Source: Microvirga sp. (GTDB taxonomy: Bacteria > Pseudomonadota > Alphaproteobacteria > Rhizobiales > Beijerinckiaceae). Taken from it: 64,000 nt of DNA. Positions within the stretch are counted from its first letter, which is position 1. The number at the start of each line of letters is the position of its first letter. The DNA lies in contig NZ_JACXAB010000003.1 of the NCBI RefSeq assembly GCF_014699075.1, positions 248,001 through 312,000 of the forward strand. The letters run 5' to 3'. The translations under genes were made by a program, and so were the position numbers. The notes below the pieces were generated by a model that saw only the letters and a program-made list of their open reading frames with translations, was not told where the DNA came from and searched no databases. This document shows positions 36,356 to 45,960 of the stretch, piece after piece.

Positions 36356-36492
36356 GGGACATTCCTCTTCAGGACCTTGATTCCCATATGAGGATGAGGC
36401 CCCTCGTCAACAATGACATCATGGCCCCAAAGTTCGCGCCTGCGGCAGGATCGACAGGCATTCCGGGCTCGACGCCGTTCGCCTTTTGATCC

Positions 36493-38868
36493 ATGGTCCC
36501 GCCGATGAATCAGTCCGATCCCAGACCCGATCCGCAGGACAACCTGGCCCATGAGCCGGCATCCGGCTCGCTGAGCGCCCGCGCCCGTGCGGCGGTTGCG
36601 CCGCAATCCCCGTACCTGAACGGCCTGAACCCGGAACAGCGCGCCGCCGTGGAGGCGACCGAGGGCCCGGTTCTCGTGCTGGCCGGCGCCGGCACCGGCA
36701 AGACCCGCGTGCTCACCACCCGGATTGCGCACCTGATCGCCACCGGTAAAGCCTACCCGTCCCAGATCCTGTCCGTGACCTTCACCAACAAGGCCGCGCG
36801 GGAGATGCGCGAGCGCATCACGGCGGTGATCGGTCCCGTGGCCGAGGGCATGCAGTGGCTCGGCACGTTTCACTCGATCGGCACCAAGATCCTGCGCCGT
36901 CATGCGGAGCTCGTGGGCCTGCGCTCCGACTTCACGATCTTAGGGACAGACGACCAGCTTCGCCTGATGAAGCAGGTGATCGAGCTTGAGGGCATCGACG
37001 AGAAGCGCTGGCCGGCCCGGCAGCTCGCCGGTCATATCGACGGCTGGAAGAACCGCGGCCTCGGACCCGATCAGGTGCCGGCCGGTGAAGCCGGAGCGTT
37101 CGCCAACGGCAAGGGCGGGCGACTTTATCGGGCCTACCAAGAACGCCTCAAGACCCTGAACGCCGTCGACTTCGGCGACCTCCTGCTGGAATGCCTGCGC
37201 CTGTGGCGCGAGCATCCGGACATTCTGGAGCAGTACCAGAACCGTTTCCGCTACATGCTGGTGGACGAATATCAGGACACCAACGTCGCCCAGTATCTCT
37301 GGCTGCGGCTTCTCGCCCAGGTGCGCAAGAACCTTTGCTGCGTCGGTGACGACGACCAATCGATCTATGGCTGGCGTGGCGCCGAGGTCGACAACATCCT
37401 GCGCTTCGAGCACGACTTTCCCGGCGCCACCGTGATCCGGCTTGAGCGCAACTACCGCTCCACCGGCCACATCCTCTCGGCTGCGTCCGGCCTCATCGCC
37501 AAGAACCAGGGCCGCCTCGGCAAGACCCTGCGCACCGAGGACGAGGCCGGCGAGAAGGTGACGATCACCGGCGCCTGGGACTCCGAGGAAGAAGCCCGCC
37601 TCATCGGCGAGGAAATCGAGGCGCTGCACGCCAAGAAGCATTCGCTCTCCGAGATTGCCATCCTGGTGCGCATCTCGGCGCAGATGCGCGAGATCGAAGA
37701 CCGGCTGGTGACGCTCGGCGTTCCCTACCGCGTCATCGGCGGCCCGCGCTTCTACGAGCGCGCGGAAATCCGCGATGCGCTCGCTTACTTGCGCGTCGTC
37801 AACCAGCCCGCGGATGATCTCGCCTTCGAGCGTATCGTGAACACCCCGAAGCGCGGCCTGGGCGATGCGACGATCCAGGTGCTGCACAATCATGCGCGCG
37901 CCGCCCGCGTGCCGCTGATGGAAGCAGCGCGCTTCGTCGTCGAGACCGACGAGCTGAAGCCGAAGCCGCGTGCGACCCTGCGCGATCTTCTCATCTCCTT
38001 CGGCCGTTGGGCGAAGCTGTCCGAGACGCTCTCGCAGTCCGAAGTGGCTCAGACGGTGCTGGAGGAATCCGGCTACACGGACATGTGGCAGAAGGACAAA
38101 TCCGCCGATGCTGCGGGGCGGCTTGAAAACCTCAAGGAGCTCGTGCGCTCCATGGAGGAATTTCCGGATCTGCAGAGCTTCCTCGAGCACGTGTCTCTCG
38201 TGATGGAAGCCAACGAGTCCGACACTGTCGAGCGCGTGAGCCTGATGACGCTCCATGCCGCAAAAGGCTTGGAGTTCGGCACGGTCTTCCTGCCCGGCTG
38301 GGAGGAAGGCCTCTTCCCGAACCAACGCGCTCTCGATGAGAGTGGCCGCGCCGGTCTGGAGGAAGAGCGCCGTCTCGCCCATGTGGGCATCACCCGGGCC
38401 CGGCGCCGGGCCAAAATCTACTTCGCGTCCAACCGGCGCATCCACGGCCTGTGGAACTCGACCGTGCCGAGCCGCTTCATTGACGACCTGCCTGAATCGG
38501 ATGTCGAGATCGCCGAGGCTCCGGCCAACTTCTCCCATGGCGGATCGCGCTTCGACCGCATGCAGCCCTTCAGCGGCTCGTCCTACCAGACCCCCGGTTG
38601 GCAGCGGGCCCAGGCACACCGTGCAACGACCGACGACGGCGGCTACTCCGCCCGGCGCTCCGGCGAACGGCGCGGTCCGACACTGATCGAGGGTGAGCTG
38701 GTGGCGAAATCCACCGGCGGCTCGGGCTTCAAGCTGGGCGGGCGCGTGCTGCACACCAAATTCGGCCCCGGCACCATCGAGGCGGTCGACGGCAACAAGC
38801 TCACGGTCGAGTTCGACAAGGCCGGGCGGAAGATGGTGCTCGACAGCTTTGTCGAGGCGTTGGGATAG
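36493..38868 (+). CDS. uvrD: UvrD/PcrA-type superfamily 1 DNA helicase
   Basis: 791 aa, full length. Walker A LAGAGTGKTRVLTTRIAHL at residues about 63-81, then FTNKAAREMRERI, VDEYQDTN (DExx), CVGDDDQSIYGWRGAE, LERNYRS and LMTLHAAKGLEFGTVFLPGWEEGLFP, the complete SF1A motif set, and a C-terminal Tudor-like domain (KLGGRVLHTKFGPGTIEAVDGN). 3'-5' helicase for nucleotide-excision and mismatch repair. The start may be 36493 or ATG 36505. No LexA box is obvious upstream. Confidence 0.94.
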   Translation: MVPPMNQSDPRPDPQDNLAHEPASGSLSARARAAVAPQSPYLNGLNPEQRAAVEATEGPVLVLAGAGTGKTRVLTTRIAHLIATGKAYPSQILSVTFTNKAAREMRERITAVIGPVAEGMQWLGTFHSIGTKILRRHAELVGLRSDFTILGTDDQLRLMKQVIELEGIDEKRWPARQLAGHIDGWKNRGLGPDQVPAGEAGAFANGKGGRLYRAYQERLKTLNAVDFGDLLLECLRLWREHPDILEQYQNRFRYMLVDEYQDTNVAQYLWLRLLAQVRKNLCCVGDDDQSIYGWRGAEVDNILRFEHDFPGATVIRLERNYRSTGHILSAASGLIAKNQGRLGKTLRTEDEAGEKVTITGAWDSEEEARLIGEEIEALHAKKHSLSEIAILVRISAQMREIEDRLVTLGVPYRVIGGPRFYERAEIRDALAYLRVVNQPADDLAFERIVNTPKRGLGDATIQVLHNHARAARVPLMEAARFVVETDELKPKPRATLRDLLISFGRWAKLSETLSQSEVAQTVLEESGYTDMWQKDKSADAAGRLENLKELVRSMEEFPDLQSFLEHVSLVMEANESDTVERVSLMTLHAAKGLEFGTVFLPGWEEGLFPNQRALDESGRAGLEEERRLAHVGITRARRRAKIYFASNRRIHGLWNSTVPSRFIDDLPESDVEIAEAPANFSHGGSRFDRMQPFSGSSYQTPGWQRAQAHRATTDDGGYSARRSGERRGPTLIEGELVAKSTGGSGFKLGGRVLHTKFGPGTIEAVDGNKLTVEFDKAGRKMVLDSFVEALG

Positions 38869-38886
38869 GCTTGAGCAAGCTCTCAC

Positions 38887-38926
38887 TGTCATTCCGGGGC
38901 AAGCGCAGCGAGAGCCCGGAATGACA
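38887..38926. repeat. REP-like palindrome (family B)
   Basis: TGTCATTCCGGG and its complement as 12-bp arms with a 16-nt loop, between uvrD and Mn-catalase. The same core recurs at 45961 and in the ligA-upstream gap. Confidence 0.8.
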
Positions 38927-38997
38927 ATGGGGAGCAATTCAAAATGCCAATGGCCGGCACAAGGCCGGCCATGACGTTGATGTAGAACTCGCCACAA

Positions 38998-39879
38998 CTA
39001 CTCCGCAGCAGCGGGCGGCACCGGGGCCGGCGGGGTTCCGTAAGTGCGGGGATCGACCGGATTGAGGTCGCCCTCGTCCTCCGTGTAGGCTGGCGGGCGA
39101 TCGACGTAGGTGAACGTGCCCTTCCCGTCCGGCGCAGGCCCTTGAGCCCAGCGTCCCTGCTCGCTCTCCGTGCCTTCCGAATGGTTGAGGAACTGGTAGG
39201 ACACCTCGGTCTTCTCCAGCTCCTGCGGAAAGTTCGACGGCACCGGAGTCATCTCGAGCCCGTCCTCCTCCAGTTCCTTGATCGCGGCGAGCCACTGGTT
39301 CTGGTGCATGGTGTCACGGGCGAGCATGAACGAGAGCATGTCGCGCACGCCCGTGTCGTTGGTCATGTTGTAGAGACGGGCGACCTGGAGACGGCCCTGG
39401 CTCTCGGCCGTCACGTTGAAGCGGAAGTCGGCGAGCAGATTGCCGCTCGCGATGGTGTAAGCCGACGTCCACGGATTGCCGACGCTGTCCGTAGGCCGAG
39501 AGCCGAGCCCGGCCACGATATAGTGCTGAGGGTTCATGCCGGCCACGATGGCATCCTCGACGCGGGCGCCACCCATCACGGCGCCCACCACCGAGTTCTT
39601 GGCCATCTCCTCCTGCTGCTCGATCGGCGAGGTTTCGAGCAGGCGCGCGATCATGGTGGCGAGCATCTCCACATGGCCGATCTCCTCGGTGCCGATGTCC
39701 ATGATCATGTCCTTGTATTTCTGAGGACCGCGGCAGTTCCAGCCTTGGAACAGATAGGTCATCATCACGCTGATCTCGCCCCATTGGCCGCCCAGGGGCT
39801 CCTGGAGCATCTTGGCGAAGAGCGGGTCTGGTTTGTCAGGCTTGGCGTGATACGCCATCTGCTTCTGGCGGAAGAACAT
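38998..39879 (-). CDS. Manganese catalase
   Basis: 293 aa, non-haem dimanganese catalase (KatN-like). The four-helix ferritin-like core is seen in GEISVMMTYLFQGWNCRGPQKYKDMIMDIGTEEIGHVEMLATMIARLLE (metal-binding Glu/His) and later ADFRFNVTAESQGRLQVARLYNMT and LARDTMHQNQWLAAIKELE (Glu, His). The frame is open to 40713 but ATG 39879, with AGGAG 5-6 nt upstream, is the real start. An EcfG-like promoter sits in front, fitting a stress role. Confidence 0.93.
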   Translation of the reverse strand: MFFRQKQMAYHAKPDKPDPLFAKMLQEPLGGQWGEISVMMTYLFQGWNCRGPQKYKDMIMDIGTEEIGHVEMLATMIARLLETSPIEQQEEMAKNSVVGAVMGGARVEDAIVAGMNPQHYIVAGLGSRPTDSVGNPWTSAYTIASGNLLADFRFNVTAESQGRLQVARLYNMTNDTGVRDMLSFMLARDTMHQNQWLAAIKELEEDGLEMTPVPSNFPQELEKTEVSYQFLNHSEGTESEQGRWAQGPAPDGKGTFTYVDRPPAYTEDEGDLNPVDPRTYGTPPAPVPPAAAE

Positions 39880-39939
39880 CGGCTGCTCCTGTCTGGTGGA
39901 TTGAGTCGCGACTCTCAGCCCCGCAAGAGTCAGCCTTCC

Positions 39940-39964
39940 AACCGGAGCATCCTCCCGTTGTTCC
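39940..39964 (-). promoter_or_regulatory. EcfG-type promoter candidate of Mn-catalase
   Basis: On the minus strand GGAAC (39964-39960), a 16-nt spacer and GGTT (39943-39940) match GGAAC-N16/17-CGTT with one mismatch, 61 bp before the ATG. The general-stress sigma factor commonly drives catalases in Rhizobiales. Confidence 0.5.
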
Positions 39965-40083
39965 CGAATGAGGCTGTTTGTGCGGTACTTTAGACGGGTT
40001 CTGATCTGGGCCATCTTCTCTCTAGCCACCCGCCCGCAACTGTGGAACCATCCGGCCCCGATGAATGACCGCGAGAGGTGCCG

Positions 40084-41355
40084 ATGTTCCCCCTGTCCAA
40101 CATGCTGAGATCCTTCATCCGCGCCGGAAGCCTGAAGGTGATCGATGCGGAGGGCGGCACCCATACGTTCGGCGGGGAAAAGCCGGGACCGAGCGTCACC
40201 ATGCGGCTGACCGACCGTTCGCTCTATCACAAGCTCTTCCTCAACCCGGAACTGCATGCCGGCGAGGCCTACATGGACGGCCGTATGAGCTTCGAGGACG
40301 GCTCGAACTTGCGGGACTTCCTGAACCTGTTCTCGATGAACCGCTCGTCCTTGGCGAATTATCCGCTGCAGAGCGTGCTCAAGCGCATCTCGCGCGGGGT
40401 GAAGCGCTTCCAGCAGGCGAACCCCGTGGGCAAGGCGCAACAGAACGTGGCCCATCACTACGATCTGGGCAACGACTTCTACAAGCTCTTCCTTGACAAG
40501 GGCATGCAGTATTCCTGCGCCTATTTCGTCAACGATGACGACACGCTGGAAGAAGCGCAGCAGAACAAGCTTCGTCTGATCGCGTCGAAGCTGCGCCTCA
40601 AGCCCGGCATGAGAGTTCTCGACATCGGCAGCGGCTGGGGCGACCTCGCGCTTTATCTCGCCGCCATGGAAGACGTGGATGTCACCGGCGTCACGCTCTC
40701 CAAGGAGCAGCATGAGCTCTCCAACGAGAAGGCACGGCGCGCGGGCCTATCGGATCGGGTGCGCTTCGAGTTGCTCGACTATCGCAAGGTAGACAAAAAG
40801 TTCGACCGCATCGTCTCAGTCGGCATGTTCGAGCATGTGGGCGTGCATCATTACGGCGAGTTCTTCGCCAAGATCAACGCGCTGCTCGACGATGACGGGC
40901 TGATGGTGCTGCATTCCATCGGCAAGATGAGCCCTCCCGGCACCGCAAGCCCGTGGCTCAGGAAGTACATCTTCCCCGGCGCCTACTCGCCTGCCCTGTC
41001 CGAGGTGTTCCCCGTCGTCGAGCAGAACCAGCTCTGGGTGACGGATCTCGAATTCCTGCGACTGCACTACGCAAAGACGCTCAATCACTGGCACCGGCGC
41101 TTCGAGGCGAACCGGGAAAAGATCGCCGCCATGTACGACGAGCGCTTCTGCCGCATGTTCGAGTTCTACCTCATCAGCGCCGAGACCATGTTCACAACAG
41201 GCAGCCAGCTCGTGTTCCACATGCAGCTTGCCCGCAAGCGCGATGCTGCACCGGTCGTGCGCGACTACGTCACGGATGTGCAGCGCGACTATAAGGCGAA
41301 GGAAGCGGAACGCCTAAAGGTGCTGGAGCCGGCTAGGCAGCTGACGCCGGTCTAA
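40084..41355 (+). CDS. cfa: Cyclopropane-fatty-acyl-phospholipid synthase
   Basis: 423 aa. Adds a methylene bridge to unsaturated acyl chains of membrane phospholipids using SAM. NVAHHYDLGNDFYKLFLD and CAYF (substrate region), SAM motif I VLDIGSGWGDLALYLA, then GVTLSKEQ and the EHVGVHHYGEFFAK part. The ATG at 40084 has GAGAGG 5-6 nt upstream; a GTG at 40078 is less likely. Divergent from Mn-catalase; both are stress or stationary-phase type functions. Confidence 0.94.
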   Translation: MFPLSNMLRSFIRAGSLKVIDAEGGTHTFGGEKPGPSVTMRLTDRSLYHKLFLNPELHAGEAYMDGRMSFEDGSNLRDFLNLFSMNRSSLANYPLQSVLKRISRGVKRFQQANPVGKAQQNVAHHYDLGNDFYKLFLDKGMQYSCAYFVNDDDTLEEAQQNKLRLIASKLRLKPGMRVLDIGSGWGDLALYLAAMEDVDVTGVTLSKEQHELSNEKARRAGLSDRVRFELLDYRKVDKKFDRIVSVGMFEHVGVHHYGEFFAKINALLDDDGLMVLHSIGKMSPPGTASPWLRKYIFPGAYSPALSEVFPVVEQNQLWVTDLEFLRLHYAKTLNHWHRRFEANREKIAAMYDERFCRMFEFYLISAETMFTTGSQLVFHMQLARKRDAAPVVRDYVTDVQRDYKAKEAERLKVLEPARQLTPV

Positions 41356-41388
41356 GATCCGGCATCTACTGAACCAATTGGCTGCCGC

Positions 41389-42264
41389 TCAGGTGAGCGT
41401 CTCGTAATCCTTGTTCTTCAGCCCGTCATGGGCATGTTGTGTCGGCAGCGTGCCTTCCGGCTGCTTCTTGAAATGCGAGGCGGCCATGGAGCCGACGGAC
41501 CCTTTTGCGATGGTCACACCGCCATCAACCGCGTACAGCGCGCCGGTAATGTAGCTCGCCTCATCGGAGGCGAGGAAGCAGAACACGTTCGCGACCTCCT
41601 CCGGCGTTCCGCGGCGCCCCATCGGCGTCGCGTCGATCATCATCGATTCCATCTCACGATCCATCGGGCCGCTCGACTTGTGGGTCCATGCGGTGTCGAT
41701 CGGACCGGGGCAGACGCAGTTGGCGCGCACGCCATGGGCAGCCTGCTCCACGGCCACACCGCGCATGAAGGAATGAATGAAAGCTTTGGTGCCGCCATAC
41801 ATTGTGTTCTTGGCAATGCCGATCATGCCGGCTTCCGAACCGGTGGAAACGATGTTGCCGTAGGTTTTCTGAAGATGTGGTAGGGCAAACTTGGTCATCA
41901 AGAAAACCGAACGGACATTCGCACGCAGGGTCTCGTCGAACTTGTCGATTGGGTAATCCTGCGTTTCCGCCGCGACCAGAAACATGCCGGCATTGTTGAC
42001 GAGCACATCGATGCGCCCATAGGCATGGAGGCAGGCTTCGATAGCAGCCTCGGCGTGACGCTCCTCGGCGATATCGCCAAGGTAGGTCTCAGCGAAGCCG
42101 CCCGCATGATTGATCATGCGGGCAACATCCTCCACCGGATCGTCCGGCAGGCCGACGAGCAGAAGGCGGGCGCCCTCCCGGGCAAACTTGAGAGCAATCG
42201 CCTCGCCGATGCCGGTGCCGGCACCCGTCACGATGGCGACCTTGTCGAAAAGGCGTCCGGTCAT
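41389..42264 (-). CDS. Short-chain dehydrogenase/reductase
   Basis: 291 aa. Rossmann glycine motif TGAGTGIGEAIA near the N-terminus, NNAG, Ser at about 145 (IVSTGSEAG), and YGGTK as the catalytic YxxxK. A complete classical SDR; the C-terminal extension (KQPEGTLPTQHAHDGLKNKDYETLT) is longer than usual. The substrate cannot be inferred. The start is ATG 42264; the frame is open further upstream. Confidence 0.9.
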   Translation of the reverse strand: MTGRLFDKVAIVTGAGTGIGEAIALKFAREGARLLLVGLPDDPVEDVARMINHAGGFAETYLGDIAEERHAEAAIEACLHAYGRIDVLVNNAGMFLVAAETQDYPIDKFDETLRANVRSVFLMTKFALPHLQKTYGNIVSTGSEAGMIGIAKNTMYGGTKAFIHSFMRGVAVEQAAHGVRANCVCPGPIDTAWTHKSSGPMDREMESMMIDATPMGRRGTPEEVANVFCFLASDEASYITGALYAVDGGVTIAKGSVGSMAASHFKKQPEGTLPTQHAHDGLKNKDYETLT

Positions 42265-42416
42265 GGGGATCTCCTGGGGAAACAAGCGCAGCCATTGGCC
42301 CTCGGCCATGGCCGCTGCTGAGCGAGGACAAAACGGGCCGCCACCCTGACGGTTCCTCGCAGGCCCCGGAATCACGGACAGGTGACCTGCGCTCTGATGA
42401 ATGGTAAGGCGACCGC

Positions 42417-43337
42417 ATGCTTGAAGGTCTGCACCCCAACCGCCCCACCCACGTCTTCCGCATCACCACGGATGAGCGTTCCGCACGCGTCATGACCGAC
42501 ATGATCGGCGAGATCTTCGATCCGGCCGAGACCGCCGTTGCGTCTTTCGAGACGGAAGACGACGGCCCCTGGATGCTGGAGGCCTATTTCGCCCATCAAC
42601 CGGACGAGGCGGCGATCCGCAACCTGCTGCGCCCCATCGTGGGCGCTGAGGCCGACAAGGGTGTGTTCCTGCCTCTGGAGCAGAAGGATTGGGTGAAGTC
42701 GTCGTTGGAAGGCCTCAAGCCTGTTCGCGCCGGCCGCATCTTCGTCCACGGCTCCCATGACCGCGAGCACCGCCTGCCCAGCGACATCGCCATCGAGATC
42801 GAGGCGGGCCTCGCCTTCGGCACAGGCCATCATGGCACCACCAAGGGCTGCCTGCTTGCCTTCGTGGATGAGTTGAAGATGCGCACGCCGCGCCATGTGC
42901 TCGATGTTGGCACGGGCACGGGCATTCTCGCGTTCGCTGCGGCGAAGGTTTTGAGGCGCCCTGTCGTGGCCGGCGATATTGACCCGGAGGCTGTGCGGGT
43001 GGCGCGCGAGAACGCGCGGCTCAACGGGATTGCGGCGTGGATGAGGCTCTATGTCGGTCCGGGCATCCGCCATATGGAAGCGGATCGTCCTGGGCATTTC
43101 GACCTCGTCTTCGCGAACATCCTGGCCAAGCCCCTGCGGATGCTGGCACCGGCGCTGTCGCGCGTGGCAAGCGATGACGGGACGATCATTCTGTCGGGGC
43201 TTCTCTACCGCGACGTCCCTGGCGTTCTGTCGGCCTATGCGCACCAGGGCTGGTATCTGCAGCGCCGCTACAACCTGGACGGCTGGGCGGCATTGGTCAT
43301 GACAAGAGGCAGCGCCCGTGCGCTGCCCCGCCTGTAA
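42417..43337 (+). CDS. prmA: Ribosomal protein L11 methyltransferase
   Basis: 306 aa. SAM motif I VLDVGTGTGILAFAAAKV and the DPEAVRVARENARLNG strand, then FANILAKPL (NPP-like NIL motif) identify PrmA, which trimethylates L11. The N-terminal substrate domain is full length. Next to the SDR divergently. Confidence 0.95.
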   Translation: MLEGLHPNRPTHVFRITTDERSARVMTDMIGEIFDPAETAVASFETEDDGPWMLEAYFAHQPDEAAIRNLLRPIVGAEADKGVFLPLEQKDWVKSSLEGLKPVRAGRIFVHGSHDREHRLPSDIAIEIEAGLAFGTGHHGTTKGCLLAFVDELKMRTPRHVLDVGTGTGILAFAAAKVLRRPVVAGDIDPEAVRVARENARLNGIAAWMRLYVGPGIRHMEADRPGHFDLVFANILAKPLRMLAPALSRVASDDGTIILSGLLYRDVPGVLSAYAHQGWYLQRRYNLDGWAALVMTRGSARALPRL

Positions 43338-43343
43338 TTCCGA

Positions 43344-43448
43344 TTACTCGGCCATAACGCCCGGGTAGCGCTTGGCAAGCTCGCGGCGGAGCTTGAGGGT
43401 CTCCGTCCAGACTTCGCGGATGGCCTTGAGGGCGGTGATGATGATCAT
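43344..43448 (-). CDS. Tiny basic protein, 34 aa
   Basis: MIIITALKAIREVWTETLKLRRELAKRYPGVMAE. A single amphipathic helix with a C-terminal KRYPG-like motif, similar in style to the short DUF1127-related proteins of Rhizobiales; the family is not certain. Its partner lies 30 bp upstream on the same strand. A weak AGGA sits close to the ATG. Confidence 0.5.
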   Translation of the reverse strand: MIIITALKAIREVWTETLKLRRELAKRYPGVMAE

Positions 43449-43477
43449 GGTCCTATCTTTCTTCGCAAATGAACTGA

Positions 43478-43702
43478 TTAAAGCTTGAAGGGCAGATCGT
43501 CGGACTGGTCGAGGAACAGGGGCGAATGATCCTGCCGGCGGCCGAGATCGGACATGAGGGCCTCGTGGCGGCGCAGTTCCCGTGCGGCGCTCCGGACGCG
43601 GCTCTCGATGAGAGCGTTCATCACGCGGGTCGCGACCTGCGAAAGCCGGGACGGGGCGCTTACAGGACTGGCAACGTGGGACGAAAAAACGGCTGCGGTC
43701 AT
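43478..43702 (-). CDS. Small basic protein, 74 aa (DUF1127-like region)
   Basis: The middle SRVRSAARELRRHEALMSDLGRR resembles the DUF1127 helical core (arginine-rich helix with SD-LG). The N-terminal half is Ser/Val-rich and the tail SPLFLDQSDDLPF is acidic. It forms a small cluster with the 34-aa gene. DUF1127 proteins are often involved in phosphate or RNA regulation; function here is unproven. Confidence 0.5.
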   Translation of the reverse strand: MTAAVFSSHVASPVSAPSRLSQVATRVMNALIESRVRSAARELRRHEALMSDLGRRQDHSPLFLDQSDDLPFKL

Positions 43703-43949
43703 GGGCTCATCTCCAACAGATCGGTGCTGAAACCCTTCAGCGTTCCTCTGTTCTTGTTGTCAGAAAGATAAGCTCGGTTCGACTTTGGTAGAAGTCATAG
43801 GATCACATGCAAGCCATGCGCTATGTGCAGAACCCTCTTAATTCTGATTAAGATCTAGTCGCCTGGCGCATAATCCCAAGGCGGTCTGCTCAAGGATGCA
43901 TCATCATCCATCGGGGCATTGCAGTTGCAGCCGCGCTCGCTCCGGTTTG

Positions 43950-44020
43950 GCGCATCGTGCGGACCCAGAGGGGCCGCGTCGGCGAAAAGTGGTCCCGGTT
44001 TTCCGCCAAATACGATGCGC
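43950..44020. repeat. Degenerate palindromic element, family C
   Basis: Left arm GCGCATCGTGCGGACCCAG and GGCGAAAA, centre GTGGTCCCGG, right arm TTTTCCGCC and GATGCGC, with part of the right arm deleted. The intact form is at 53850. Confidence 0.75.
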
Positions 44021-44034
44021 CACTTCATAAACTG

Positions 44035-44085
44035 GAGCATCGGGTTGATCCCAAAAGTGGTTTCCACTTTTTGGCCCGATGCTCT
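44035..44085. repeat. Palindromic intergenic element, family A copy 3
   Basis: GAGCATCGGG ... CCCAAAAGTGG ... CCACTTTTTGG ... CCCGATGCTCT. It lies 15 bp after the degenerate family C element and 44 bp before the M24 peptidase start. Confidence 0.8.
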
Positions 44086-44128
44086 AGCGTGCAGACCTCT
44101 TCATTCCCGATTTCCGGTGCTGCTTTCC

Positions 44129-45949
44129 ATGGCTCAGTTCCAGTTTTTCGACGACACGACCTCGCCCGCCCAGGGACCCAAGCATATCGCCAAGCTGCGC
44201 GCCGAAATGGCCCGCCGCGGCTTCGACGGGTTCATCGTTCCCCGCGCCGACGAGCACCAGGGCGAATACGTGCCGAAGAGCGCCGAGCGTCTGGCGTGGC
44301 TCACAGGCTTCACGGGCTCGGCCGGGACGGCCGTCATTCTGCAGAACAAGGCCGCTCTCGTGGTCGACGGTCGCTATACGGTGCAGGCGGCAGAGCAGGT
44401 GGACACCTCCATCATCACGCCGGTTCAGCTCGCCGACTTCACGCCCGAAGATTGGATTGCCGAGAACCTGCCGCAGGGCGGCACCTTCGCCTATGATCCC
44501 TGGCTGCACACCAGCGACAGCCTGAAACGTCTGGAGCAGGCGGTCAGCCGAGCCGGCGGGCAGCTTGCTCCCGTCGACATGAACCTCGTCGACGTGGTCT
44601 GGATCGACCGCCCCGCGCCGCCGCAGGCCCCTGTGAAGCCGCATCCGCTCGACTATGCCGGCGAGACCGCGCCCGCCAAGCTGGAGCGCATCCGCCGCAA
44701 GATGGCGGAGGCCAAGATCGATGCCCTCGTCATCTCCGATCCGCACAACCTCGCCTGGGCCTTCAACCTGCGCGGCGGCGACGTGGGGCACACGCCCCTG
44801 CCGCTCGGCTATGCGATCCTGCCCCGCGAGGGCCGCGCAAGCCTGTACTTCGATCCGGCGAAGGTGACGAACGAGGCCGGCGACGCGGTCGGCGATCTGG
44901 CCGCGTTCGCGCCGATCAGCGGCTTCCAGGGTGCCCTCGACGCGTTGGGCCAGACCGGCGGCAAGATCCGCATCGATTCCGCCACCGGCGCCGTCGCCCT
45001 GATCCGCCGGATCGAGGCGGCAGGCGGCAAGGTCGACGTGGGGGCCGATCCGATCGCTCTCATGAAGGCCGTGAAGAACGAGGCCGAAATTGCAGGCTCG
45101 CACGCGGCGCATCTGCGCGACGGCGTGGCGGTAGCCCGCTTCCTCGCATGGCTCGAACGCGAGGCGCCGTCAGGCAAGCTCACCGAGATCGACGCAGTGG
45201 AGGCACTCGAGGCGTTCCGTGTCGAGACAGGCGCGTTGAAGAACGTCTCGTTCCCGAGCATTTCGGGCGCAGGCCCCAATGCCGCCCTGCCCCATTACCG
45301 CGTGACGAGTTCGAGCAACCGCGCCATCGAGCGCAACCAGATCTTCCTGATCGACTCCGGCGCGCAATACGAGGACGGCACCACGGACATCACCCGCACG
45401 ATCATCGTGGGCGAGCCGACGGCCGAGATGAAGGATCGCTTCACCCGCGTGCTGAAGGGCCATATCGCCATCGCCCAGGCGGTGTTCCCAAAGGGCACGA
45501 CCGGCGCGCAGATCGATGCCTTCGCCCGCAAACCCTTGTGGGAAGCGGGCCTCGACTTCGATCACGGCACCGGCCATGGCATCGGCAGCTATCTCTCCGT
45601 GCACGAGGGCCCGCAGCGCATCGCCAAGACCGGCCACACGCCGCTGGAGATCGGCATGATGCTGTCCAATGAGCCAGGTTTCTACAAGCCCGGCGCCTAC
45701 GGCATCCGCATCGAGAACCTGATCCTCGTCGAGCCGCGCACGATTCCCGGCGGCGACCGCGAGATGATGGGCTTCGAGACGCTGACCTTCACACCCATCG
45801 ACCTGCGCCTCGTCGAGCCGGCGATCATGAATGCGGACGAAATCGCGTGGCTCAATGCCTATCATGCCGCTGTTCGTGAGAAGATCGGGCCGCATCTCGA
45901 TGCCGAGACACGCGCTTGGCTCGAGAACGCGACGCAGGCGATCGGCTAA
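44129..45949 (+). CDS. M24-family aminopeptidase P (Xaa-Pro aminopeptidase)
   Basis: 606 aa, the long two-creatinase-domain form. Metal-binding residues of the C-terminal pita-bread fold are in LIDSGAQYEDGTTDITRT (two Asp), HGTGHGIGSYLSVHEGP (His), MLSNEPGFY (Glu) and the last IENLILVE region (Glu). Hydrolyses X-Pro peptides; the length (about 600) fits the bacterial/eukaryotic cytosolic type. The frame is open to 43919 but passes through repeats; ATG 44129 is the natural start. Confidence 0.93.
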   Translation: MAQFQFFDDTTSPAQGPKHIAKLRAEMARRGFDGFIVPRADEHQGEYVPKSAERLAWLTGFTGSAGTAVILQNKAALVVDGRYTVQAAEQVDTSIITPVQLADFTPEDWIAENLPQGGTFAYDPWLHTSDSLKRLEQAVSRAGGQLAPVDMNLVDVVWIDRPAPPQAPVKPHPLDYAGETAPAKLERIRRKMAEAKIDALVISDPHNLAWAFNLRGGDVGHTPLPLGYAILPREGRASLYFDPAKVTNEAGDAVGDLAAFAPISGFQGALDALGQTGGKIRIDSATGAVALIRRIEAAGGKVDVGADPIALMKAVKNEAEIAGSHAAHLRDGVAVARFLAWLEREAPSGKLTEIDAVEALEAFRVETGALKNVSFPSISGAGPNAALPHYRVTSSSNRAIERNQIFLIDSGAQYEDGTTDITRTIIVGEPTAEMKDRFTRVLKGHIAIAQAVFPKGTTGAQIDAFARKPLWEAGLDFDHGTGHGIGSYLSVHEGPQRIAKTGHTPLEIGMMLSNEPGFYKPGAYGIRIENLILVEPRTIPGGDREMMGFETLTFTPIDLRLVEPAIMNADEIAWLNAYHAAVREKIGPHLDAETRAWLENATQAIG

Positions 45950-45960
45950 AGAACATCCAC

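Noticed and set aside
36940..38997. 685-codon open frame antisense to the helicase
   Set aside because: All SF1 helicase motifs are on the plus strand; the antisense frame has no ribosome site or recognisable family.
38998..40713. 571-codon frame as a long manganese catalase fusion
   Set aside because: The first 278 codons lie over the CFA synthase start and promoter region and have shadow composition; the catalase begins at 39879 with a good ribosome site.
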